Source: Flammulina velutipes
Taxonomy: Eukaryota; Basidiomycota; Agaricomycetes; Agaricales; Physalacriaceae
NCBI GenBank assembly: GCA_011800155.1
Contig: CM022373.1
Span: 1,426,001-1,490,000, forward strand
DNA: 64,000 bases
Direction: 5' to 3'
Shown here: piece by piece, positions 22,090-34,379 of the stretch
Layout: each line of letters begins with the position of its first letter
Position numbering within the stretch: position 1 is the first letter of the stretch
Translations under genes and position numbers: made by a program
The notes under the pieces: model-generated
Told to the model about the DNA's origin: nothing
Database searches by the model: none
The model's input: only the letters and a program-made list of their open reading frames with translations

Positions 22090-23592
22090 TTATTTCCTCC
22101 TGGGAATAGTCTGCCCATAGAAATGCCCCATAATCGCCTCCGTATGTGTGACCGTCAAGTCGAATAGTGGATGCGACGCGTTAACCTTGTTCGATGCCCC
22201 ACCCACAATCTTGCTCCCCGATTCATCCTCATACCAGCACAAAGCGTCTAGGAAGACGCGTTTGCTGCACTCCCTATCGTTCGGCCGTCCCTCCCAAGCT
22301 TCCTCCAGCTGTGCCCTCCTGTTCGAATCTGGCGTAACTTTGTGCTGTGCCGCGGACAGACCAGCTAGAACGTACTGCGTATGGTACGCATCTGCTGGTT
22401 TCGGGGGCTTGTCCCTTAGTCCCCCAGCCGGGTGCTGACCAGCCCACAAAATGTATTCTTGCAGGGCTTCTCGGTTCAGCAAGCTATCGTCTATATCATC
22501 CCATCCTTCCCCGTCGTCTGCCTCCGCCGTAGGATGCGGATGTGGGTTTGGTAGCGGAACGTCATTCAACGATTCGAATAGCGCAAACGCGCCTCCCACC
22601 CACCACGAGTAGCACCCGTCTACGAGTTTATTTGTCCGTCCTTTGAATCCGCCCAGTTCGCTCTTTCCGCCCTGCATTTGAACCAGCCAACGAAGTAAAC
22701 TCTTCTTGTTGATATCTTCTTCTCCGTCCTTGACGAAAGGCTTTAAGAGGACCCAAGATGCCAAAGCACAGAACGTATATCCGCCGTGGGCCTCTCCAAG
22801 CGGTGGGCGGGTAGACAGAAGGTTGCCATCTTGGTCAAAATATGGCTGCGAAGCTGAGGAAAAGCCGCCTTCATAGGTCTGACACGACTTGACGAATGAT
22901 CGCGTCCCTTCAACTAGTTCTGGGGACATGAGGTCGAGCAGAGTCGACACGACGAGAAGACAGTAGACACCCCGTACGTCCACTTCGGCGTGGCGCGCCA
23001 CTGTGAAAGACCCGTCTCGTTGCTTGAGAGACATGAAGAAGGAATATAATTTTGGTCTATCGAGATATTATTTTCTGATGGTATGGATGGTACACACAAG
23101 AATACATACCGGTCGATATCGTCCCAACCACCGCCTTTGCCGGGGCGTCCTGCAATAGCCAACGAACATACTGCAGCATATGTTGTCAACAAATGCGCGG
23201 CTTGGCCTGGGCCCCCTCCAAACCCGCCGTCAGGATGCTGCCAAGCGAGAATGGTGTCTATTGCTCTGTATTCGACGTGAAGTCGCCTTTATACGTAGTG
23301 TCAATAGTACTTGCCTTTGACGATTCCCTGGATCTAGTCCGACTTGCAAGATGCTGAAAGCTTGAAGCGTCCAGAACATCAACCAAGGTTGGCTGGCGTC
23401 CTGAGAGGTGTAGCGCTGCGGAAATCCTTGAACAAGATTGCGAACAAGAAATTGCATATGCTTTGTCTTCTGGAGAGCATTGTGGCTGACTGCAGATGGA
23501 GACGATGGAGGGAGATGTTTGGCGAGGACGTCCTCCGTTTCGCGCTGAACATTGGACGTCGCTGTGGGGAAACCGTCGACGGGAGTCTTCAT
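22090..23592 (-). CDS. RAM1: Protein farnesyltransferase beta subunit
   Basis: Zinc enzyme subunit that adds farnesyl to CaaX proteins such as Ras and, in basidiomycetes, mating pheromone precursors. The alpha-alpha barrel repeats are visible: HPDGGFGGGPGQAAHLLTTYAAV, RDGSFTVARHAEVDVRGVYC, YEGGFSSA, GEAHGGYTFCALASW and GGFKGRTNKLVDGCYSWWVGG. Zinc ligands are Asp and Cys in VDGCYSWW and His in DAYHTQYVLAGLS. The C-terminus ends GQTIPRRK. Exon 1 starts at 23592; the first intron (23266-23314) has GC-AG ends and is needed to read NRQRAIDTILAWQHPDGG. Length and motifs match farnesyl- rather than geranylgeranyltransferase. Confidence 0.9.
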
Positions 23593-23864
23593 TATTAGAG
23601 AAAAGCCAGCTATTCAAAGAGTCATTGAAGATGGAAGACAAGAACAATAAACACTGCCGGTCTGCCGAACTGCCTTTGATCACTTGTTTTCCTGCCTCCA
23701 TGAGCCACTAACGACCCAGTGGGCGACGCTGGATGCAGGAAGTCATTAGTCGGTCCATTCCTTTGTTCTCGTGTATACCTTTAATACTCAAAGAAATGTA
23801 CAGGACAAGGCCCGCATGCGTCGCGCAGACACCACAAAGGGCGCACCTATATAATCTGCCACCC

Positions 23865-24891
23865 ATGGACATAACACCCGATACTTCTCTCATGGACGTC
23901 GACGAGAACGACGACTCGTTCTACCTGTCTCAGCAGCCTGCGACGCAGGGCCCCAAGATGGGATGGCAAAGTACACAACCGGCTGTTCTCCGCAAAATGC
24001 TGGAGCATAATAGCAAATCGTCTGCCAGTGGGTGTTCCTTTCTGTCCGTCTGCAAGCTCTGACGTTCTAAAAGCCTACAAGATGAAGGGAAGAGAACCCA
24101 TGCCCCAGATCCAGTCCAACCCGCTTACACCGTCGAACGCTCGTGAAACCTCCCACCGACCTCGTGCGAGGACAGGCATGACCCGAGTGCCATCTAGTAG
24201 CCAAATTGGCGAGATCTCCCGGGATTCTCTCAGTCTGCTCAATGCCCAGATCACCAACAATACCTTGCGCAAGAGGGATATGATCGAGAGCCAGAAGAAA
24301 GCAATGGTCGGTAAACGACGGACTTCGAGTTCATCGAGAACTTCGCGCACTTCTACCCCGTCGTTTTCCGGCTCCAATGGAGAGGCACCCATGGACATCG
24401 ATATGTCTAGCTCGTCGATGCCTCCGTCACGAACCGTTTCATCGTCATTCATAAATACGGGCGCGTCAACATCCGCATCTTCTTGTACTCGAAACGCATC
24501 CACTGGCTCTATCCCTGCAATGCAACCATCCGTTGCTCCTCCTAAACGACCCTCACCTCCCCAGCAGACGGACAGACGAACGACTGCGTCAAAGCCGCCT
24601 CTGATTCGGCAAGTGTCTGCGAAGCCAGCGCTTACTACTCCCCAACCCCAACAACGTACTCCTCCCTCGCGCACACCCCAGCTTGGGATGCGTCCGCGAA
24701 CAGGCCTGAACATATCGCAGCAGAAACCTTTTCGCTCACCATTTCTACGAACGGAAACAGCGCCATCCAAGCCGCCTGATCCCAAACCCATTCCTACTCC
24801 TGTGGACGATCCCGACTCGTCTTTCGAGTGGCCGTCATTCGATTGTGATCCAGATGAGCTGGACGCGGTTTTGGAAAAGCATGAGAGATGA
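23865..24891 (+). CDS. Hypothetical Ser/Pro-rich protein with acidic-aromatic C-terminus
   Basis: Not recognised. Two exons (23865-24027, 24074-24891; intron of 46 nt, GTGGGT...AAAAG) give 326 residues. The N-terminus is acidic (MDITPDTSLMDVDENDDSF), the middle is low-complexity Ser/Thr/Pro/Arg with a short conserved-looking helix around DSLSLLNAQITNNTLRKRD, and it ends in a motif-like acidic segment (SSFEWPSFDCDPDELDAVL) that resembles a protein-docking tail. No transmembrane or signal sequence. A long antisense ORF in the same place is a low-complexity shadow. Divergent from RAM1 with 272 bp between start codons. Confidence 0.65.
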
Positions 24892-25026
24892 ATGGGTCTG
24901 TGGTCTGTATATACATTATCTCTCTATTTTCATCATCGATATCCCACAATATGTACGATATAAAGTAGACCTGCAAGTATTTCTTTGACTTTGACTTTTG
25001 ACGCGATTTGAACGCGACCGTGACTC

Positions 25027-25032
25027 ACGCGT
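25027..25032. promoter_or_regulatory. MCB-like ACGCGT element upstream of SMC4
   Basis: The palindrome TCACGCGTGA lies about 70 bp before the SMC4 start codon. ACGCGT is the G1/S MluI cell-cycle box of yeasts; a role here is inference. Confidence 0.35.
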
Positions 25033-25097
25033 GATAGTCACATCGTCGTGACCGTTGACTCTTGCCCTTATCCCCTCAAGCGTTGCTGGACAACAAT

Positions 25098-28000
25098 ATG
25101 CCTCCACGACGTTCATCGCGTTCCAGAGCGTCGGTAGAGCCTGAATCATCGACTCTTAAACGAAAACGTGCGTCAAACATAGATTTACGCGAGATAGAGA
25201 GTTCTGAAAAGACTGCACTCAAAGGACCGCAAGAGCCATCGGCGCGTACTTCTCGCGCTTCAGGAAAGGCTAGGGAGTCTATACCAGAAGCTCCTAGCTC
25301 CGATGAAGAGGCCGATGACCCAGACGTCCCATCGCCTCCTGTGAAGAAAAAGCGCCCTTCTGAGGAGCCAGACGACGAGCAGCAGGAGCAACAAGACGAA
25401 GACGAGGAAGAGGAAGAGCCAGCGCCTCCGCCCAAACGCGCGTCGCGTACCACCACTCGTACGCGAACCAAGTCTGCATCGGTCAAGCCAGAACCAGAGG
25501 ATCCTCCGCCTCGCAGAGCAACTCGTCGCGGCAGCACAGCTCCTCCCAGCAAGAGTGCCGCCACTCGCACATCGCGCGCTTCCAAGCCCCCCAAGAAGCT
25601 CATCACTGTCGCATCCGATGAGGATGAAGAAGAAACGAAGATCCCAGTAGAGGAGGACGAGGAAGTGGAAGAAGAGGTCGTGAAACCTGCAGCTCGTGGG
25701 CGAGGTTCGAGGGCGAGATCTCGTCAACTTTCCGAATCCGAACCGAGTACGAGCACGATGACTAACAGCAGTCGTCGTTCATCCAATCGCTCTGTTCCTA
25801 TTCCCGAGGAAGAGGAGGAAGAGGAGCTGAAACCCGCGCCATCTCGCAAAGGGAAAGGGAAAGCCAAAGTTGTCCCTAGGCGGGCAGCTCGAGAGGAGGA
25901 AGAGGATGAAGAACCTCAGTCTGCACCCCCACTTCCGGCTGTCCCTGAGGACGCAGGCGATGACTCAAGCACTCAGGTCGGGGACGACGTCGCTGGACCT
26001 TCTGTTGAAGAGGCTGAGGACGCTGCGGAAGCTAGTCTTCGTGAACACATTTCAAGTCGAGTACCACTAACTGCGCGACCGTCAATGACGATTGCGGAAC
26101 CCGTGGGACCTGTGCAAAGGCTGGTGATCAGCAAGATAGTCCTCGTCAACTTCAAGAGTTACGCTGGTAGGCAAGAAATCGGTCCTTTTCACAAGGTATG
26201 CCGTCGCTCCATAATATGACCGATGTCTAATGGGTGCCCATAGTCCTTCTCATCCATCGTCGGTCCAAATGGCTCGGGAAAGTCCAATACTATCGATGCT
26301 CTCCTATTTGTGTTTGGCTTTCGCGCCACTAAAATGCGCCAGGGCAAACTTTGCGAGCTGATCCATAACTCTGCGCAACATCCAGACCTTCAGCATTGTT
26401 CCGTTGAAGTACACTTTCGCGATATCATCGACTTGGTAGCTGGCTTTCTCCGTGACGCCACATTACAACTAACAATATTTGCTAGCCTGGTGCAGATGCA
26501 TATGAAGTCGTCCCTGGGAGCGAACTTGTCGTTAGCAGAACTGCACTCCGTGATAACAGTAGCAAGTACACTGTCAACAACCGATCTATGAAGTTCTCAG
26601 ATGTGCAGACTCTGTTGAAAGGACGTGGTATTGATTTGCTGCACAATCGATTCTTGATTCTTCAGGTAACCGCTCAAGCCTAAACCTTGATTAACACGTG
26701 TTCATGATTTTAATAGGGCGAGGTCGAATCTATCGCCTTGATGAAGCCAAAAGGTGTTGATAGCGACGATGGCTTACTTGAATACCTTGAGGATATCATT
26801 GGGACGGCGAAGTACAAGACGCCCATCGACGGTGCACTACTCAAATATGAGGAATTGCAAGAATCTCGGTCAGAAAGACTCAATCGGCTCCGACTCGTCG
26901 AGAAGGAAAGAGACGCACTAGAGGGCAAGAAGAAAGAGATCGACGAATTTCTCAAACTGAGCAACAATCTGATCAAAGCTCAATCTACGCTCTACCAGTT
27001 TAACATTTACGAGGTGTTCAAGAAGGAGACGGAAGACAAAGTTAAGCTGGTGAGTGTCTTCGTCGTTAACCCACAAGTCACATTAATGTAAACCTCTATT
27101 CCAGGAAGCGGCACAGCGCGCATTGGAAGAGGAGGAACAGAAGAATGCAGAGGATATGAAGGAGGTGGATGATCTCCAACAGAACTACGACGTGCTCGAT
27201 GCTGAGTACAAGGTCAATCATTCGTTCTATGATCGCGCGGGCTAGTTCTCTGACATTTTAAATGATTCAGACCTTGGTCAAGCTGAAAACTCAAGCCGTC
27301 CAAGAACTCAATGCGAAGAAGAGCGAGAAGGTCAAGAGCGAAGAGCAATACAAGCATGCTGCAGCCAAGTTAAAGAAGCTGAAGAAGACGCTCACCGAAG
27401 TAGGTCATTCCCCGACGCGGAGGAAGTGTTCTTATCTTTGTATCAGGAAACCGCCGAATTGGCTGAAGCGACTCGCACGAAGGCAGATTCTGACTCTCGA
27501 TTAGAGAAAGACCAGAAGAAGTTGGACGAAGAGATCAAGATACAGAAACGAGAGGAGGCCGCACTGCAGGCTATCACCGACAGCTTGAAGGGTATGAGGA
27601 CATGCATCATCTCTTCGCTTCATCCTGACCTATGTCATAGACAAAACCCAGGGAATCCTCGATGAGATAGACACTAAACAACAAGAGTTGGCTCCTTGGA
27701 AGGTCAAGATTGATGCAAAGCATGCAGAGATCAACGTAGCGACCAGTGAGAAGGAGGGTCTCCAGGAGAGAGCGGAAGCTGCTGCGAAGGCGTGCGAGGA
27801 AGCTTCGAACACCTTGGACGAATTGCGCTCCGATCAAGCGGTCAAGGTAATTTGCGATTCTACGGTCTAATGTTGGCCAAGGCTAATATAGCCCTTGCCC
27901 TCTAGATCAAGGAGCAGAAAAACTTCCAGCAGCGAAAGACCGAGTTGCAACAGGCAAAGCAGATAGCCGAGCGACGTCTTGCTGTGAGTAATGTTTCGCA

Positions 28001-30758
28001 CTCCCAGAAATTGACTGATGTCCGTTGGATAGAACGCAAAAGTGACCGCAGCCGAAGCCATCGATAAAAAGAACTCTGCCAATCGAACCATGACTGAAGC
28101 AAAGGCCTCTCAAGCTGAGGGACGCAATCAGAATTTGGTGCTGCAAACGTTGACGCAGTTCGCGAACGATGGCAAGGTGCAAGGGTTCCATGTAAGTCTT
28201 TGGGGTTTCTGTCCATGACTTTTGTCTCTAATCCATCGTAGGGACGCTTAGGGAGTCTTGGAAAAATCGCAGATGACAAATACGATGTTGCTGTGACCAC
28301 AGCCTGCGGCTCGCTGAACAATTTGGTCGTCGACCGAGTGGAGCAAGGCCAAGCGTGTATCGAGCACCTCCGTCGAACGAATGCTGGCCGTGCCTCTATC
28401 ATGGTCCTGGACCAACTACGAGTGCGCCCTGACCAAATGTCGAAGAAGGCAACTCCTGAAGGTGTTCCCCGCCTCTTCGACCTCATCACGCCCAAAGATC
28501 CCAAATTTGCTCCCGCATTCTACAAGGCTGTCAGTGAGACGCTCGTCGCCGAGGACATGGAACAGGCAACGCGAATTGCTTATGCCAATGGACAGCGCCG
28601 ACGCGTAGTCACCCTGGAAGGTCAGATGATCGAGGCAAACGGTACCATGGGTGGAGGTGGAAAGGCGATGTCAGGTGGTATGAGCTCCAAGTTCGCGGCC
28701 AATGCTGTTAGTTCGGATGTCTTGAAGAGGTATGAGAGCGACTACAAAACCGCCGATGCTGCAAGCCAGGCTGCAACTCAAGAACTAGCAGCAGCGGAAG
28801 CTGAACTTGACAGAGCGATCTCTCTTGCGCCGGGACTGGATGTCGAATATGACAAGCTCGTCATGGATATCGATAACAGCAAGAGGCGTATCGCTGATGC
28901 CGAGAAGCGTTTGAAGAGCCTACAGTACGTGTTTGTCTGTCCATTACGGACTAAGACTGAATCTTCTTTTTAGATCCCAGAACAAGCCAGATGCTGGTGC
29001 CTTAGCTCGTATCCAAAAACTGGACGTATCTATCACGTCGTGGAATGCGGAATTGGAAGCTCTACAGAAGAAATCCAGCAAGATCCAAGATGCTATCACA
29101 GCTCTCCAAGAAAGGATTCTGGAGATCGGCGGATCAAGGCTACGCGTTCAGCAGGGCAAGGTGGACTCGGCCAAGTTCAACATCGATCTCTTCAACAGTG
29201 AAATCACTCGCACCGAGGTCACCAACGAAAAGGCGAGGATCGATATAGAACGTTTGACGGCGTCTTTGGAAATCCTGAAAGGCTCGTACGAGGAGCTAGA
29301 CACCGAGGTGGAGGAACACAAGAGTAGCCTTGACGAAATCATTGCTTACGTGACGCGCGCGGAGGCTGCTGTGGATCAGGCGACACAGCGAGAAGACTCT
29401 AAAGCATCGCGATTGCAAGACTTGAAGGCGGAACTTGACGAGAAGCTCGAAGCTGTTGCTGGGTTCAAGAGAGATCAGGTAACGTCCCACCAATAATGAT
29501 GATGCTGATAGGGGACTCAATTCGATTACTAGGCTCGATTGCAAAACAAGGTGACCGCCGCAGAAAAGGTTGTCGCGGAGGACAGAAAACAGGTCGAAAT
29601 GTGGACGAAGAGACATGACGATCTAAGCCTCGAAGAAGTCGAGTACGTCTGTTGCTCTTTGTCTTATGCTTGACTAATGGATCATAGTGATGACGACGAG
29701 GACGACGAACCAGAAGACGTCAAGCCCGAAAATCCTGATGTCGACATGGATGGCGATGGTGCTCGACCTGCACAACGGGCTTCCAAGCATGAGCTTCCTC
29801 TGTACAATGTCGACCAATTACGGAAGATGCGGAAGGATGATCTCATTGCAGATGTCCAGCTGCTGGAAGGTGAGTATCACTGCGTAGTGTTGATTAGTTT
29901 CTAACCTATAGTCATTCAGATCAACTGCAGAAGAAGGGCCAACCGAACATGTCCATCAAGCAAGAGTACAAGAAGAAGGAAGAGGAATTCCTGGGTCGTG
30001 CCAATGATGTCGAGGAGATTACGAAAGAGCGAGATGAGCAGAAGCTACATTATGAACAACTTCGCAAGCAGAGGCTGGACGAGTTCATGGCTGGATTTAA
30101 CTCCATATCCCTCAAGCTCAAGGAGATGTATCAGGTCAGTAGCGCCTTGGCATCACCATATGTGGGGACTTACGCTGTATTAGATGATCACGCTTGGCGG
30201 GAACGCTGAGCTGGAGCTCGTTGATAGCATGGACCCCTTCTCGGAAGGTATAATCTTCAGTGTCATGCCCCCGAAGAAGAGTTGGAAGAATATATCCAAC
30301 CTCTCTGGTGGTGAGAAGACGCTTAGTTCGTTGGCTTTAGTTTTCGCCCTCCACGTATACAAGGTAAGCCTATTTGTTATGGTGGATGAGACGGGACTAA
30401 CCGTTGCTAGCCAACACCGTTGTATTTCATGGACGAGATCGATGCTGCGCTGGACTTCCGCAACGTGTCTATCGTTGCAAACTACATCAAGGACCGTACG
30501 AAGAACGCGCAATTCATCATCATTTCGCTGAGGTGCGTTTATCCGCCTGCGATACCTACTGCGATTATAAACTGGTTTCTAGAAACAACATGTTCGAGTT
30601 ATCAAATCGTCTCATCGGTATCTACAAGACGTCAAATATCACACATAGTGAGTGATTACAATGCCCAAGTGATTCACTTCTAAGTGGCTCTAGGCATTTC
30701 TATCAACAACCAAGCTGGTCAATCGGGTATTCTTTCTGAGGAGGTAACTTCGACATGA
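25098..30758 (+). CDS. SMC4: Condensin ATPase subunit SMC4
   Basis: Nuclear chromosome-condensation ATPase that pairs with SMC2. Exon 1 (25098-26195) encodes a 345-residue acidic/basic disordered extension with KR-rich patches (PPVKKKRPSEEP), then the head: IVLVNFKSYAGRQEIGPFHK and, across the first intron, Walker A GPNGSGKSN near residue 372. Then come the long coiled coils, the hinge (GFHGRLGSLGKIADDKYDVA), the SMC4-type VTLEGQMIEANGTMGGGG, the signature LSGGEKTLSSLALVFAL and Walker B PLYFMDEIDAALDFRNV. More than a dozen introns of about 45-60 nt are spliced out; I see no broken frame. The last exon ends ILSEEVTST. The unusually long N-terminal tail is a likely site for CDK phosphorylation. 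Confidence 0.95.
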
Positions 30759-31452
30759 ACTTTTATCTGCTGCTAATTATCTACAATGTTGTACCATACC
30801 TATAGTCTTATCTATCTTATCATTTCTTCACCATCGTCTCACAGGAAACAGAAAGCAACTCTTCGTTCTTTCCTAGCTTCCGAATCCTCATCGACATCGT
30901 CACATATCCGCAGGGTCTTATGTGGCCCCCATCTAACAACGAGTAACCTCCTACCTCGTCTCACCTCTAGACCCACACTTCGGCGAGGAGGAAAGATGTA
31001 ACCGAAGTCGAGACTCGCAACGCAGAAAGCTCACGGCCGTTTTCAGCGCCCACTGGAACCTCAATGAGACGTGAACACCAAGGGATTAAAGGACGCCCAT
31101 GATACTTCAACTTGCATTTCTTGTGGTACGTTCCGATGTATTGTTGATACTTCTCACTGATAAGCAATAAGTAGCAGAACTCAAGTTCTTGAAATCGACT
31201 CCTTCCTTGGTATTCGTACATGTGACGATATGTCCCTCGCCACCGGCGGCAAGATCCCATTTAAGTGGTGCCTTCGTTCGAATCGTGCATCTATGTCGTC
31301 TTACCTCAGTCTCCCCATACAATCAAACCTGATTCCTTTCCACCAGAGATGTGAATGGAAGGTATCCCTGTCTGGCCTCGTTCCTAGATAAATACGTCGA
31401 GGGTTGGTATCCCTCCTGGCGTACTTTCCTTTGGATCCACATCACACTGAAG
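30759..31452. other. Intergenic region, no gene seen
   Basis: About 690 bp between the SMC4 stop and the GMC oxidoreductase start. Only short ORFs without family resemblance; no repeat noticed. Confidence 0.55.
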
Positions 31453-34349
31453 ATGGACGCAGCCCCCTCCTTCACATTCGATTATGTGGTTATAGGTGAA
31501 TCTCTCTCTCTTCATTCAACACCCACAGCCAACTAACTCTATAATGCTACAGGCGGAGGAACGGCTGGATTGGCTCTCGCGACGTTGTGAGTTATCTGTC
31601 GGGAATGAATGCTATCGATGAACTTGATCCCTCAACGGCGAATTGTAGACTGTCAGAGGATCCTACGGTGACTGTCGCGGTACTGGAAGCCGGGAAGAAT
31701 CAAGATGACCTCGACGCTGTCAAGATACCAGGCAAGTTTGGCTATCTCAAGCTCGCCTTTGTTTATCTGACGCTTCTGCTAGGATTCATGGGGCAGACTC
31801 AAGGAAGTGAGCGCTTCTTTTCTAGCATATGGACCTGTAGCATGCTCATAGATCATGTTACCAGAGCCCGAATATGACTGGGGCTTCTCTTCCACTCCAC
31901 AGACGAAGGCAGGAGGGCGCGTCTTCGCGTTGTATAGGTTAGTTACGACCTCTATGATCTGCTTCGCGAGACTAACTGATCCGAACTGGAAGAGGGAAAA
32001 TGTTGGGAGGAACCTCTGCCATGAACTATATGGCATGGAACCGGTAACCTGTGATCCTCATTCTCAGTCATCGTAGTATTAATACCACTTCGACCAGAGG
32101 TAACAAGGTCGAGCAGAACGGTTGGTGCAATATCACGTTTCAATGTCCTTATCACTTATCTTGATGCATCAGACTGGGAAAAACTCGGAATCCAAGGTAA
32201 TACTACTTGCATGTTACGGCTCTCACAATTAAGCCCTAACCTTTTGTCCTCATAGGTTGGGACTGGACTAGTTTGAATACTGCCGTCACTGCTGCTGAAC
32301 GCTGGTCTCCACCATGCCACGAAAGCGAGGCAGTTTACCACGGTAACAACGATCCCCAAAACCATGGAAGGTTAGTGGCATCGTAACCTATAACGAAGCA
32401 TTCTAACATTTTGCCTCAGACGAGGATACATCAAGAACACATCCCACACCTTTCATTACGATTTAGCGCTGCCTTTTTTCGAGACCATGAACGCCAACGG
32501 GGTTCCCACCAACTTAGCATACGTAAGTTTCTATCTCGTATACTATGGTAGAGTTGTGATTGACTCTGATATTGCAGCACTCTGGCAACCCCTTGGGAGT
32601 ATGGACGAGTGTCGCTACGATTGATCCTGAGACGCGGACACGGAGCTACGTAACGAACGTGAGACTGGCTATTCAATGTTGGATGAAGTATCACTTCTCA
32701 TATCATTCTAGGCATACTATTTGCCGAACAAGGATAGAAATAACCTCGTGGTTATCACGGACGCCCATGTAACCCGAGTCATTCTAGGCGACAAGGATGA
32801 GCAGGGCTTGCGGACCGCCCAGTCAGTAGAATATATCCACGGCGAGAAAACGTCAATTATGCACTCTGCACTCGAAGTCATTATGTGCGCCGGTGCCATC
32901 CAAAGCCCTCAGCTACTCGAAGTATCAGGTTCAGATGTTTATACCTACTCTCTCATGTACTTGCTACTGATGACTCGTCTAGGCATTGGGGATACCGCCG
33001 TATTGGACAGGATAGGTGTCAAACCTTTGATAGATCTACCTAGTGTTGGGAATAATTTCCAGGTAGCTCAGACCTGTAGGCCTTTGGGATTATATACTCA
33101 CTAACTCTTCCATATAGGATCATTTTTCCATTGTCGCCAGCGCCCAACTTTCTGGGACTCACATAACTGGAGAGGACATGGTCAATAATCCGACGTTTGC
33201 TAGAGAACAATTCGAAGCGTACCACAAGAACCGAAGTGGTATCCTTTCTAGTTCTATGTCACAATTCGCATTCCTTTCGGCGCGCAATTTTATCCCAGAA
33301 GAGGAGCTCAACAGGATGGTAGCGATCGTAGACGAATTCATTGCTTCTCCCAGTGTTAAGGATTCGGCTATTGCCAAGACGTTCAAGATTCAACGGGATT
33401 GGCTGTTAGACGAGAATGTAGCGCAGGTAGATATCGTTCTTGTTCCTGGTAAGTCAGACCTTATTATATTGTCGTCGCTGAAGTGTGTTATATTGGATGT
33501 AGGTCTTATTCCGGGAACAAAGGGAGCTGCAGAAGATCCGTCTGCTCGCCACTATGGTCTTGCTGTTATTCTTTTCCATCCATGGTGCCGTGGTAGTGTG
33601 GGTATCGCTTGTATATATATCTCCACGGTATCTAATCAACACTACAGGTCCATGCTTCCACGAGCTCCTCTCTAGACCAGCCTACTATTGAATTAGGCAT
33701 GTTGGACTCTCCCTCTGACATTGGTGAGATCATTTGCCAAGTCGTCGCTTCCACTCACAGTCTACGTTCTATCAGATGCTTGGATCATGGTTCACGCTTT
33801 GCGATTCGTCTTCAAGTGTATGAGTACAGGACCACTGGGCGCCACAACGGAGAAGATCATCAATCCGACTCCAGACAAGACGAACGAGGAGCTCATGGAG
33901 TATGTACATCAGTCTGCAGGTAGCTCGTGGCATTTCGTCGGTACGTAGTGAGCTAAAGAACTGTGAACTAAGGTCAATGATGCATGCAACAGGATCGACA
34001 TCCATGCTTCCCAAGGATCAAGGAGGTGTTGTAGATGAGAAACTCAAGGTGTATGGCACCCGAAACCTCCGTGTGGTATGTTGCTGCTTATCTGTCTTTT
34101 TAATCGCTCAATGATCCATTCGCAGGTTGACGCTGGTGTTATCCCTATCGTAAGCAGCCTCTTCCGTACTATATGAACTCTTTGTTCACGTTTCATGAAG
34201 CAAATGGGGTCAAATCCACAGGCTAGTATCTACGGGTGCGTTGTTGAAGTTGCTTGTGATTTTATGCACTGCCAATCTAACATGTGTTCAGGTTAGCGCA
34301 TATGGCTGCAGGATTCATTTCCGACGCTCGTATGGGAGTCATGGTGTGA
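31453..34349 (+). CDS. GMC oxidoreductase (FAD), aryl-alcohol/glucose oxidase superfamily
   Basis: FAD-dependent alcohol oxidase or dehydrogenase. The N-terminus DYVVIGGGTAGLALATLL is the dinucleotide fold; WGFSSTPQTKAGGRVFALYRGKMLGGTSAMNYMAWNR is the GMC signature; VIMCAGAIQSPQLLEVSGIGD is the second signature; the C-terminal catalytic pair is His in SSWHFVGTGSTSM and Asn in MGSNPQASIYGLAH. Over a dozen short introns are needed. One (31732-31782) has GC-AG ends. There is no signal peptide (MDAAPSFTFD), so the enzyme is probably intracellular, unlike secreted lignin-related members. Substrate unknown. It ends 30 bp from the converging TAN1 stop, so their 3' UTRs must overlap. Confidence 0.88.
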
Positions 34350-34379
34350 GATCTTACATTCACTTGGTGTACATTATAT

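Noticed and set aside
24075..24791. 238-codon minus-strand ORF
   Set aside because: Antisense shadow of the Ser/Pro-rich exon; low complexity and no family resemblance.
25076..25727. Minus-strand ORFs over the SMC4 N-terminus
   Set aside because: Shadow of the acidic disordered extension; SMC4 frame is clearly the coding one.
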